46,318 bases of DNA from positions 1 to 46,318 of the IMG/VR virus record IMGVR_UViG_3300011115_000503; one strand, 5' to 3'. Positions 1-5,978 of this stretch are shown here, piece after piece; position 1 is the first letter of the stretch, and the number at the start of each line of letters is the position of its first letter. This DNA is from a virus. Below the pieces are notes generated by a model, which saw only the letters and a list, made by a program, of their open reading frames with translations, was not told the origin of the DNA and made no database searches. Position numbers and translations under genes: made by a program.

Positions 1-1114
1 CGTCGTCAAGTTTCTCAAGGCCATTGAAAAACACTTCAGTGAAGTCTTCCGCAAAGCGAATGATGTTGCCGCTGAAGTCCAACAAGTAACAATCCTTCTT
101 GCCAGTCTCAGGCGAAGAGCGTAGTCCACGTCCCCACATCTGGATGGCGGTAGACAACGACTTGCGCAGGGGACGTGCATCACACACGCAACCCACGTCA
201 GGAACGTCAAAACCTTTTGCCAATGCTTCCACCGAAATCAGCACCCGCAAATGGCTCGTTGGCTTGCGATACTCATCAAGCAATAGCTGACGCTCTGTCG
301 CTGTCGTCTCAGAGGTAAACACAGCCGCCATCACCCCTTGGCTGATAAACATCTGAGCCAACTCCTCACAGTGTTTGATCGTTGCACCGAACACAATGGT
401 TTTGCGGTTCTCAGCAAACTTCATCCACTCTTTGACAACGTCACCCACAATCGCCATACCGCGCTCTTCAGCCGCCTTATCAGTCCACTCACCACCCAAG
501 GTAGCCGCGCCCACCATATCGGGCTTAGTACAGCTAAATATCCGCATGGGTACCAACACACCAGACTCAGTGAGTTCGTGCATCGTGGTGGCGTTTATGA
601 GGTTTGTGAAGATCTTTCCAAGACCTGCACTGAACGGAGTCGCAGACAGACCAATCACAGCCGCATTGGTGTTCTGAGCAAACTCTGTCCACACCTTCAT
701 TTGCGTGTGAGCCTCGTCCACCACCAAAACGTCAAGTTGAGGCCAGAACGCTCGTTTGGCAATTGTTTGCGCAGAGGCAATCTGCAACAGTTCATCAGGA
801 CGACGACGCTGGTGTTTGGCTTGAATCACACCGTGTGCATTCAGACCATAGCTGTCTGCCGAATTAGACGTTTGATTGATCAGCGTCGTTCGGTCACAAA
901 GAAAAACAGCCCTCTTGCCCTTTTGCATCGCTTCATGGCAAATACGAAGCCCAAGGTAGGTCTTGCCAGCCCCCGTAGGAGCCATGATCAGTTGGTTTTT
1001 ATGCCCATCCCTAAACCCCTGACGGAGTTGTTGGTGGGCATCAATTTGGAATGCGCGTGGTGCGGGGAATCTTGATCCATCATCACGCTCACTTGGCGCT
1101 AGGACTGCGGTCAT
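1..1114 (-). CDS. DEAD/DEAH-box superfamily 2 helicase, 3' end outside the window
   Basis: This is an ATP-dependent nucleic-acid helicase, probably part of phage replication or recombination. The frame is open from an ATG at 1114 to the window edge (371 codons, no stop), so the C-terminus is missing. The SF2 motifs appear in order: Walker A APTGAGKT at residues 45-52, Walker B DEAH at 133-136, SATP at 157-160, and motif VI QMWGRGLRS at 325-333. The arrangement resembles UvsW/RecG-like and type III restriction (ResIII) helicases. The start codon overlaps the stop of the ParB-like gene (ATGA), so the two are probably translationally coupled. No nuclease domain is visible in the part present. 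The exact subfamily is open. Confidence 0.93.
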   Translation of the reverse strand, partial: MTAVLAPSERDDGSRFPAPRAFQIDAHQQLRQGFRDGHKNQLIMAPTGAGKTYLGLRICHEAMQKGKRAVFLCDRTTLINQTSNSADSYGLNAHGVIQAKHQRRRPDELLQIASAQTIAKRAFWPQLDVLVVDEAHTQMKVWTEFAQNTNAAVIGLSATPFSAGLGKIFTNLINATTMHELTESGVLVPMRIFSCTKPDMVGAATLGGEWTDKAAEERGMAIVGDVVKEWMKFAENRKTIVFGATIKHCEELAQMFISQGVMAAVFTSETTATERQLLLDEYRKPTSHLRVLISVEALAKGFDVPDVGCVCDARPLRKSLSTAIQMWGRGLRSSPETGKKDCYLLDFSGNIIRFAEDFTEVFFNGLEKLDD

Positions 1115-1917
1115 TTTTGTGCTTTCTTGATTTTGTCAAGTTGAGCTTGAGCGCGTTTGGCATCCTTGATGGCTTCGTTTTTCTCTGTCATCAGGGCGGC
1201 AATACGAATTTCCATCTGGGCATTCAGGAACGTCAAACGCTTGATCTCTTCGTATGCAGTAGCCAATGCATCATCAGCCTCTAGCATCTTGTTGAAGACT
1301 TCACGATCTGCTTGCTCGGCTAATTCATTGGCTTTCAACTCTTGCTCGTCAGGGCCGTAATCCTGAGTCAAGCTAGGCTTTGGATCTGCATCAGGGTGTA
1401 ATCCGATTACACTTTCAGTCTTTCCAGTCGTTTGTTTTTCAACCTGATTTTTGGCAGAAACCTCACGATTCTTTTGTTGTTTGTCCTTAACATCAGGTCG
1501 GCGGATAGAGCCAACAAAAGGCACTGACACTTTGCAAAGCTTGGCAATCTCGCGATCAGACTTGTTGGCGTGACGCTCCATAGAAATAGCAGTCTCGACA
1601 GACTTACGTTTGTCTTCGTTTGAGCGTGGTAAACCGTTGTCGTGGTTGGCGCTCAGAGCAAGGTCTTGCGCGTCCTCCATCGTGCCGGGCTTGTACTCCA
1701 CCTCGATGGTCATTGCCCCCGCCGCCTGCGCCGCAAAGTAGCGATGGAAACCGTTGTACAGCCAGTAAACCGTGCCGTCAAACGTCGCCTTGATGGGCGG
1801 AAACTTCTCTTCTTCACGCATCTTTTCAGCGTACTCTGCCACCTTATCTTGGTTAATCGAAACACGCATTTGTGTGCCACCGTCAATTCGGATCTGGCTA
1901 AACTTTAATACTTTCAT
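1111..1917 (-). CDS. ParB-like DNA-binding protein (268 aa)
   Basis: The N-terminus (residues 1-95) looks like a ParB/Sulfiredoxin fold: an opening beta region, then a helix after INQDKVAEYA, and NGFHRYFAA (55-63), which corresponds to the GxRR nucleotide-binding box of ParB proteins. A helix-turn-helix candidate lies at 118-140 (SDREIAKLCKVSVPFVGSIR). The last about 55 residues are a charged coiled coil, likely a dimerisation segment. ParB proteins are CTP-dependent clamps that bind short palindromes. No ParA partner is visible here, so a role in transcription or replication control is as likely as partition. SD-like TGGAG precedes the ATG. The gene itself contains a 17-bp palindrome at 1396-1412 and lies directly behind a structured leader at 1932-2011. 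Confidence 0.75.
   Translation of the reverse strand: MKVLKFSQIRIDGGTQMRVSINQDKVAEYAEKMREEEKFPPIKATFDGTVYWLYNGFHRYFAAQAAGAMTIEVEYKPGTMEDAQDLALSANHDNGLPRSNEDKRKSVETAISMERHANKSDREIAKLCKVSVPFVGSIRRPDVKDKQQKNREVSAKNQVEKQTTGKTESVIGLHPDADPKPSLTQDYGPDEQELKANELAEQADREVFNKMLEADDALATAYEEIKRLTFLNAQMEIRIAALMTEKNEAIKDAKRAQAQLDKIKKAQK
1396..1412. repeat. 17-bp perfect palindrome, copy 1 (inside the ParB-like gene)
   Basis: The site reads GTGTAATCCGATTACAC: two 8-bp arms around a central C. The same sequence occurs at 42673-42689, and the two copies share one further G on the left. In this copy it encodes part of the linker between the HTH and the coiled coil of the ParB-like protein. It has the size and symmetry of a dimeric protein-binding site. 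Confidence 0.8.
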
Positions 1918-1931
1918 AATTGCTCCAAAGG

Positions 1932-2011
1932 ATAAAAAAAGCCCTAGGCGGAACTCTCATCTTTCGATGTTGGCGGACTGGTGAGTACCAGCAGAGTCCC
2001 GTCTAGGGCTT
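1932..2011 (-). promoter_or_regulatory. Structured leader: three-way-junction hairpin plus U-tract before the ParB-like gene
   Basis: Two 19-nt arms (1939-1957 and 1993-2011) pair with only one mismatch and one wobble. The 35-nt interior forms two more hairpins: on the minus strand CUGGU-ACUC-ACCAG (1978-1991) and CAUC-GAAA-GAUG (1958-1969), the latter with a GNRA-type tetraloop. On the minus strand the long stem is followed at once by seven U residues, then the ribosome binding site and ATG (1917) of the ParB-like gene. It therefore looks like a terminator or attenuator with extra structure, placed between the repressor gene and the ParB-helicase pair. An alternative GGACU/AGUCC pairing could compete with the main fold. 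No known riboswitch class was recognised. Confidence 0.7.
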
Positions 2012-2047
2012 ACTCAAGAATTGCCGCCAAGCAATGGTTTTACTGTA

Positions 2048-2248
2048 TCACAAGAAAATATCTGGGCGCAACTCAGACCGTTTAACCAGCCCTTGTGTTG
2101 CTCGTTCAATTTTCAGTGATAGCTCAGGAGAAGCCTTGCGACTTCCATTCATGATGAGGGAAAGCCATGTTGGGGAGATCTTCAGATACTCCGCCATTTC
2201 AAGCTTTGCTCCTCGTGGTTCGGTAGAAAAGTATTCAGTAAGTGTCAT
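2048..2248 (-). CDS. YdaS/Cro-like repressor (66 aa)
   Basis: This is a small helix-turn-helix protein of the YdaS/Cro type: MTLTEYF at the N-terminus, then helices around GAKLEMAEYLKISPTWLSLI and NGSRKASPELSLKIERAT, ending RSELRPDIF. Proteins of this family are phage Cro-like repressors or antitoxin-like regulators. I chose the ATG at 2248 rather than the in-frame GTG at 2257 because the GTG sits on the -10 box, whereas the ATG falls where transcription should begin, implying a leaderless mRNA. No SD precedes it. The gene faces away from the plus-strand replication operon and shares a control region with it, which fits a switch or autoregulator. Confidence 0.8.
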   Translation of the reverse strand: MTLTEYFSTEPRGAKLEMAEYLKISPTWLSLIMNGSRKASPELSLKIERATQGLVKRSELRPDIFL

Positions 2249-2255
2249 GCGAAAC

Positions 2256-2285
2256 ACTATATCGTAACTTGGCGTTACAGTGCAA
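2256..2285 (-). promoter_or_regulatory. Promoter for the repressor (leaderless transcript)
   Basis: On the minus strand a -35 box TTGCAC (2280-2285) is followed after 18 nt by a -10 box TATAGT (2256-2261). Seven nt separate the -10 box from the ATG at 2248, so transcription would start at or next to the A of the start codon. The operator palindrome 2264-2278 lies inside the spacer, where a bound protein would block polymerase. Confidence 0.65.
2264..2278. promoter_or_regulatory. Operator candidate (15-bp palindrome)
   Basis: GTAAC-TTGGC-GTTAC has perfect 5-bp arms inside the repressor promoter spacer. Outer partial symmetry CACT/AGTG extends it to about 2255-2282. It is the best candidate site for the 66-aa repressor. 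Confidence 0.55.
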
Positions 2286-2295
2286 GAAAAAAAGA

Positions 2296-2326
2296 TTGTG
2301 TCAAGTCTTTAATTCTGTGTTATAGT
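2296..2326 (+). promoter_or_regulatory. Rightward early promoter candidate
   Basis: A good -10 box TATAGT lies at 2321-2326. The -35 is weaker: TTGTGT at 2296-2301 with a 19-nt spacer. Transcription from it would enter the operon that starts at 2362. The -10 matches that of the divergent repressor promoter. Confidence 0.45.
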
Positions 2327-2361
2327 GCGAATGCGTCGATGTTGACGTTTTAGGAGAAATT

Positions 2362-2457
2362 ATGGGTTACGACCTCGAAGACAAAGTGTTATTCATTGTT
2401 TGCGCTATTGGCGCGTTTGTTGTCCTTTTGGACGTTTTTATTTGGAGAAATGTATGA
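2362..2457 (+). CDS. 31-aa single-pass membrane peptide
   Basis: This short gene starts at ATG 2362 behind a strong SD (AGGAGA, 2352-2357). It has an acidic N-terminus (MGYDLEDK), about 20 hydrophobic residues, and a short WRNV tail, so one membrane helix is expected. Its stop overlaps the ATG of the SSB-like gene (ATGA at 2454-2457). It is the first gene of the rightward operon. The function is unknown. Tiny membrane proteins in early phage operons can act on host processes or superinfection, but nothing here proves that. Confidence 0.6.
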   Translation: MGYDLEDKVLFIVCAIGAFVVLLDVFIWRNV

Positions 2458-3098
2458 GCAGTTTTATCGTTGAAGACAAGGGCGGTTCTTTTGAATCTAC
2501 ACCCTCAGGTATGCACCTAGCGCGTTGCTACCGAATCATTGACCTTGGTACTCAGAAGTCAGAGTACATGGGGGTCAGCAAACTCCTTCACAAAATCATG
2601 CTTGGATGGGAAATCCACGGTGTGAATGACGACGGTACACCCATCAAGATGAAGGATGGTCGTCCGTTTGCTATGTTCAAGAACTACACGTTTTCTTGGG
2701 CAGAAAAAGCAAACCTCCGTGCAGACCTTCAGTCGTGGCGCGGTAAGCCCTTCACTCAGGAAGAGATGCGTCGCTTTGACCTCAAGAACATACTTGGTGC
2801 ATGGTGCATGCTGAACGTGATTGAGAAGCCCGGCACGGACTCCAAAATGTACGTGAACGTTGCAGGCGTATCCCCCGTTCCCGCAGTGATCAAGAACGCA
2901 GGACTACCTGCCGCGATCAACGCCAACGAAATGTTTACCCTGAACGAACCCGACATGGTGATGTTCCAAAGCTTCAGCGACAACCTGAAGAAGAAAATCA
3001 TGGCTTCGCCTGAGTGGGAAAAGCTCCAAGGTAAAGCAACTCCACAGCAAGCGTCTAAAGCACCCGCCTTCCAAGACGACGAAGACATCCCCTTCTAA
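2454..3098 (+). CDS. SSB-like single-stranded DNA-binding protein (214 aa)
   Basis: This is probably the phage single-strand DNA-binding protein used in replication and recombination. I chose the ATG at 2454 because it overlaps the preceding stop and follows a GGAG ribosome site; an upstream in-frame start would run into the previous gene. The protein has a beta-rich core with conserved-looking segments (RCYRIIDLGTQKSEYMG, KMYVNVAGVSPVP), a low-complexity linker, and a C-terminal acidic tail ending DDEDIPF. That tail is the hallmark of SSB proteins, which use it to recruit partners. An exonuclease follows 10 nt downstream, as is common in phage replication modules. The assignment rests mainly on the tail and context. 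Confidence 0.68.
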   Translation: MSSFIVEDKGGSFESTPSGMHLARCYRIIDLGTQKSEYMGVSKLLHKIMLGWEIHGVNDDGTPIKMKDGRPFAMFKNYTFSWAEKANLRADLQSWRGKPFTQEEMRRFDLKNILGAWCMLNVIEKPGTDSKMYVNVAGVSPVPAVIKNAGLPAAINANEMFTLNEPDMVMFQSFSDNLKKKIMASPEWEKLQGKATPQQASKAPAFQDDEDIPF

Positions 3099-3107
3099 GG
3101 AAACGAC

Positions 3108-3899
3108 ATGACAACAATCATTGCAAGATCGGCGGAGTCTGTGCATTGGTATCGTGCTGAGGACGGAAAGCCTCAGTACACCGTACCTGCAAAGGACGGT
3201 TCACCACGTCCTACGACCCTTAGGGACGCTCGAAAAATGAACTTAGTACCGTCGGTCACAACGGTGATGAAAATCGCCGCCAAGCCCGGTCTTGACGTCT
3301 GGAAGAACGAACAACTGCTGTTGGCGGCTCTCACCTTGCCAAAGGTCGAAGGCGAGACGGAAAAGGAGTTCATTGCTCGCGTTGTTTCTGATTCAAAAGA
3401 GACAGCCAAACGAGCCGCAGAACGTGGCACACGCATCCACGAGTCCATTGAGCGCTGGTACGGTGGTGACAAGAACGTCGAGCACGTCGCGATTGCCAAG
3501 GCATTTGAAGAGAAGGTGTTCGACCACTTCAAGACTCACCCCTTCCAGAAGTGGGAGACGGAAGTATCGTTCTCTCATGAGATGGGGTTTGGCGGTAAGA
3601 CTGACTTGTTCACACGTCAATCCCAAGACACCCCTTTAGGGATCGTTTTGGACGCCAAGACCAAAGAGTTTGACATCGACGACGACATCCCTGCATACGA
3701 TGAGAATTTGATGCAGTTGGCGGCTTACCGTATCGGTTTAGGCTTACCCAACGCACGTTGCGCGAACGTCTTTGCATCCGCTTCTAACCACGGTTTGATC
3801 AAGATCCATGAATGGTCAGAAGAAGAGCTTCAGCGTGGTTGGGCGATGTTCCAAGCTTTGCTGACATTTTGGAAACTCAAAAACAAATTTGGAGAGTGA
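3108..3899 (+). CDS. PD-(D/E)XK nuclease, RecB/Cas4-like (263 aa)
   Basis: This is a predicted DNA exonuclease or endonuclease. The family signature is visible in order: ERGTRIHESIERW with the GxxxH box (107-111), a conserved glutamate at E152, GGKTDL with the metal-binding Asp166, LDAKTKE with Asp182 and Lys184 of the DxK core, and QLAAY (203-207), the RecB-type QxxxY motif. No Fe-S cysteine cluster of the Cas4 type is present. Phage nucleases of this kind trim DNA ends for recombination or degrade host DNA. It follows the SSB-like gene by 10 nt with SD AAGGA, and the next gene begins 2 nt after its stop, so it is mid-operon. Confidence 0.82.
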   Translation: MTTIIARSAESVHWYRAEDGKPQYTVPAKDGSPRPTTLRDARKMNLVPSVTTVMKIAAKPGLDVWKNEQLLLAALTLPKVEGETEKEFIARVVSDSKETAKRAAERGTRIHESIERWYGGDKNVEHVAIAKAFEEKVFDHFKTHPFQKWETEVSFSHEMGFGGKTDLFTRQSQDTPLGIVLDAKTKEFDIDDDIPAYDENLMQLAAYRIGLGLPNARCANVFASASNHGLIKIHEWSEEELQRGWAMFQALLTFWKLKNKFGE

Positions 3900-3900
3900 T

Positions 3901-4164
3901 ATGTTTATTTCAAACGAAGAAAAAAAGTATCTGTTTGATCAGATCAAATTGGTTGCGGCATTAAGTAAAGACATGAGCCTTGCGGCGTCTGAGATCACAA
4001 TGCTCAGAGCGAAAGTCAAAGTGTTGGAAGCCAAACCTGCTCCCGTAGTTAAGAAAAAATATCCTAAAAAGCCATTGACTGCCGCTCAAAGAGAAAAACA
4101 ACGTCAATACATGAGAACGTATTTGGCAAAGAAAAAAGCGCAAAAAGCATTGGAGCAATCATGA
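3901..4164 (+). CDS. Small basic protein (87 aa), unknown function
   Basis: The ATG at 3901 follows the nuclease stop by one base, and the SD GGAGAG (3891-3896) lies in the end of the nuclease gene. Residues 1-45 are predicted helical (KLVAALSKDMSLAASEITML, then a Val/Lys stretch). After a proline-rich hinge the C-terminus is very basic (AAQREKQRQYMRTYLAKKKA), which suggests nucleic-acid contact. I do not recognise the family. The stop overlaps the next start (ATGA). Confidence 0.6.
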   Translation: MFISNEEKKYLFDQIKLVAALSKDMSLAASEITMLRAKVKVLEAKPAPVVKKKYPKKPLTAAQREKQRQYMRTYLAKKKAQKALEQS

Positions 4165-4379
4165 TCACCAAAGAGCAAGTCACAGACACCTTCATTAACC
4201 TCGTTCTTGAAGAGAACTACAACTTCCTCGAAGAGGATCTGGTGAAGCTGGCAGAAGCATTCGTAAAGACTGCTACACCAGCTATTGTCGAAGAGGAGCG
4301 CAAACAGTGCGTCAAGGTTGTTCGTAGCTTAAACACCCTTGTAGCCGATAAGCTACAAGAGATCAGAGACAACGCATAA
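4161..4379 (+). CDS. Small acidic helical protein (72 aa), unknown function
   Basis: The start overlaps the previous stop by 4 nt, so translation is coupled. The sequence is helical and acidic, with FLEEDLVKLAEAFVKTA and EEERKQCVKVVRSLNTL. No membrane segment or catalytic motif is visible. It is the last clear gene of the rightward operon, and its TAA stop runs into the A-tract of the terminator. Confidence 0.6.
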   Translation: MITKEQVTDTFINLVLEENYNFLEEDLVKLAEAFVKTATPAIVEEERKQCVKVVRSLNTLVADKLQEIRDNA

Positions 4380-4405
4380 AAAAAACCCCCACTTGGCGGT
4401 GGGGG
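4378..4405. terminator. Shared terminator between converging operons
   Basis: A 7-bp stem, CCCCCAC (4386-4392) with GTGGGGG (4399-4405), has a 6-nt loop. On the minus strand it is followed by eight U residues, so it is a strong intrinsic terminator for the late transcript coming from 4497. On the plus strand the hairpin is followed only by CUUCUU, so rightward termination is probably weaker. Confidence 0.85.
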
Positions 4406-4411
4406 CTTCTT

Positions 4412-4519
4412 ATGGACTCAATTATTATTCTTCTGATCTACGGTCTGATCTCGCTACTCGGATCAGGATGGTTTTGGCTTTTGTTCTGGGCTTACCTTAG
4501 CGAACGGGATTCCCCATAG
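4412..4519 (+). CDS. Possible 35-aa membrane peptide past the terminator
   Basis: The open frame starts with ATG 4412 and encodes a strongly hydrophobic peptide (MDSIIILLIYGLISLL, then a Trp/Phe-rich stretch) with a charged SERDSP end. That is one or two membrane helices. The GGTGGGGG strand of the terminator stem would have to serve as its ribosome site, so folding of the hairpin would hide it. Its end overlaps the transglycosylase gene on the other strand. It is either a real readthrough-dependent gene or chance. Confidence 0.35.
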   Translation: MDSIIILLIYGLISLLGSGWFWLLFWAYLSERDSP

Positions 4520-5963
4520 CATCGTAGGCGTCTTCCTGAAGCCTAATCTCTTCAGGATTCTTCGCCAAACGTTTGATACGGTCAGACGCCGTCAAGTACA
4601 GTGGTGCGGCAATACCAATCGATGGCAATGCACCCATAGAACCAACAAACGGAGCGGCAAGGTTAGCCACAGCGCCTAAGCCACCGACAGCCGCCTCACC
4701 TTTTTCGCCTTTGTTGTAGCGGTTATAGGCGTCAGCCGCTTCATATGCAAAGCCTGCACCAGCCAATGCGCCTTTTACTGGAAGACCAGCCAAACGTCGT
4801 GCATACGACAAAATTGGTGACGGTTGTTTCGCCGCATCAGCCGCTTTTTCGGCAACCATTTTCTGCCAAGGTGCTCCAACTTTTTCAGCCGCCTTGACAT
4901 TCTGTTTTCTCAAAGCGGCAGTCTTTTCAGCCTGTTCTTTCTGTCGAACCAGTTCTCTCAGAGCTAACTCATCACGCAACTCTTTTGTGATGATGGTGCC
5001 ACTCGGAGTAGAAGAAACCGAAGGATATTTAGCGACCTGCTCTTTAGGATTTAACCCAAGACTTTTCGCAATGTTTTCTTGAGTTTTTGCCGCCGCCGCT
5101 CTTTGGCTTGTAGCCTCTGAGTAAGCTGTTTGACGCTCTCGACCAGTCAGTCCAGCCACATCCTCAGCGCCTTCAAATAAACGCTGTGCAGGGGTAACTG
5201 GTGCCTGTGATGGCGTTGCAGGTGTGCGATTGCCGGGCCACGCAGACGTGGGAGGCACATCAGGCGGAGGCGCACCCGGCATCTTGCCCCTCAAAGCATC
5301 CCATGCATCTTTGGCTTCTTTGGCGGTATCAAATTTTGCTTTTGCAACACTAGCACCAGCGCCAGCCAACGCACCGTATTTAGCACCCGCATAACCAGCA
5401 AGCTCAGGAGAAATTTCCATCGGTGCTGGAGTTGTATTGGGGCTTGCAATTTGAGCGCCTTGTGATGGAGCCGCAGGCACTGCTGGAGCTTCTACCGCAG
5501 ACTCCTTTTCTGGCTGTTGTTCACCCAATACGTTTGGCAACTCAGCGCCATAACGTTGAGACACGTCCCACAAATGTTGTTTTGCGTTTGGGCCTAGATC
5601 ATCAATGTTGCCAGTCTTCAGAAACGTAGCCGCTTCTGGTTCACCTGAGTGATAGCCTGCCAACACCTTGTATGGATCGCTTCCAATGTTTTTTTTGGAA
5701 ACCAAGTCCTTGATGATATTCAAACCACAATCAATATTTTGATCAAGGTTTGTTGGGTCAGCGCATTTGTACAGCTTTGCTGTGTCTGGCATGATTTGCA
5801 TCACACCCAAAGCGCCCTTTTTTGACACGAGACTGTTGTCAAAACCGCTCTCTTGCATCACCATAGGTAACACAAAATCAGGGTTCAAACCTTTTTTGAC
5901 AGCGGCTTCCCCTATCTTAAAAGCAAGCTCTCGTTGTTCAGGGGTTAGTTTGGAAATATCCAT
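4497..5963 (-). CDS. Virion lytic transglycosylase (SLT domain, 488 aa)
   Basis: Residues 20-140 form a soluble lytic transglycosylase domain, with the catalytic glutamate E38 in MQESGFD, then GALGVMQIMPDTA, and AGYHSGEPEA. This enzyme cleaves peptidoglycan between MurNAc and GlcNAc. The rest is a Pro/Ala-rich linker, a charged coiled-coil part (about 320-365), and a C-terminal region with several Gly/Ala-rich hydrophobic stretches that could enter membrane (from about 395). The large extra region and the position at the end of the internal-protein gene group argue for a DNA-ejection protein that opens the cell wall, as in T7 gp16, rather than the release endolysin, which is encoded at 18830. 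SD AAGG precedes the ATG. It is the last gene before the shared terminator. Confidence 0.87.
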   Translation of the reverse strand: MDISKLTPEQRELAFKIGEAAVKKGLNPDFVLPMVMQESGFDNSLVSKKGALGVMQIMPDTAKLYKCADPTNLDQNIDCGLNIIKDLVSKKNIGSDPYKVLAGYHSGEPEAATFLKTGNIDDLGPNAKQHLWDVSQRYGAELPNVLGEQQPEKESAVEAPAVPAAPSQGAQIASPNTTPAPMEISPELAGYAGAKYGALAGAGASVAKAKFDTAKEAKDAWDALRGKMPGAPPPDVPPTSAWPGNRTPATPSQAPVTPAQRLFEGAEDVAGLTGRERQTAYSEATSQRAAAAKTQENIAKSLGLNPKEQVAKYPSVSSTPSGTIITKELRDELALRELVRQKEQAEKTAALRKQNVKAAEKVGAPWQKMVAEKAADAAKQPSPILSYARRLAGLPVKGALAGAGFAYEAADAYNRYNKGEKGEAAVGGLGAVANLAAPFVGSMGALPSIGIAAPLYLTASDRIKRLAKNPEEIRLQEDAYDAMGNPVR

Positions 5964-5978
5964 GACACACCTTGTAAA

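Noticed and set aside
338-1075. 245-codon plus-strand frame at the left end
   Set aside because: The minus strand carries a continuous helicase with all motifs; the plus-strand frame is a shadow.
1932-2011. Possible tRNA (the folded part is 73 nt)
   Set aside because: A 19-bp outer stem, no T-arm GTTCRA sequence and no anticodon arm; the fold is a three-way junction, not a cloverleaf.
4497-5963. The transglycosylase as the release endolysin
   Set aside because: A separate GH24 lysozyme with a holin candidate lies at 18830-19818, and this protein has a long C-terminal part and sits with the ejection proteins.
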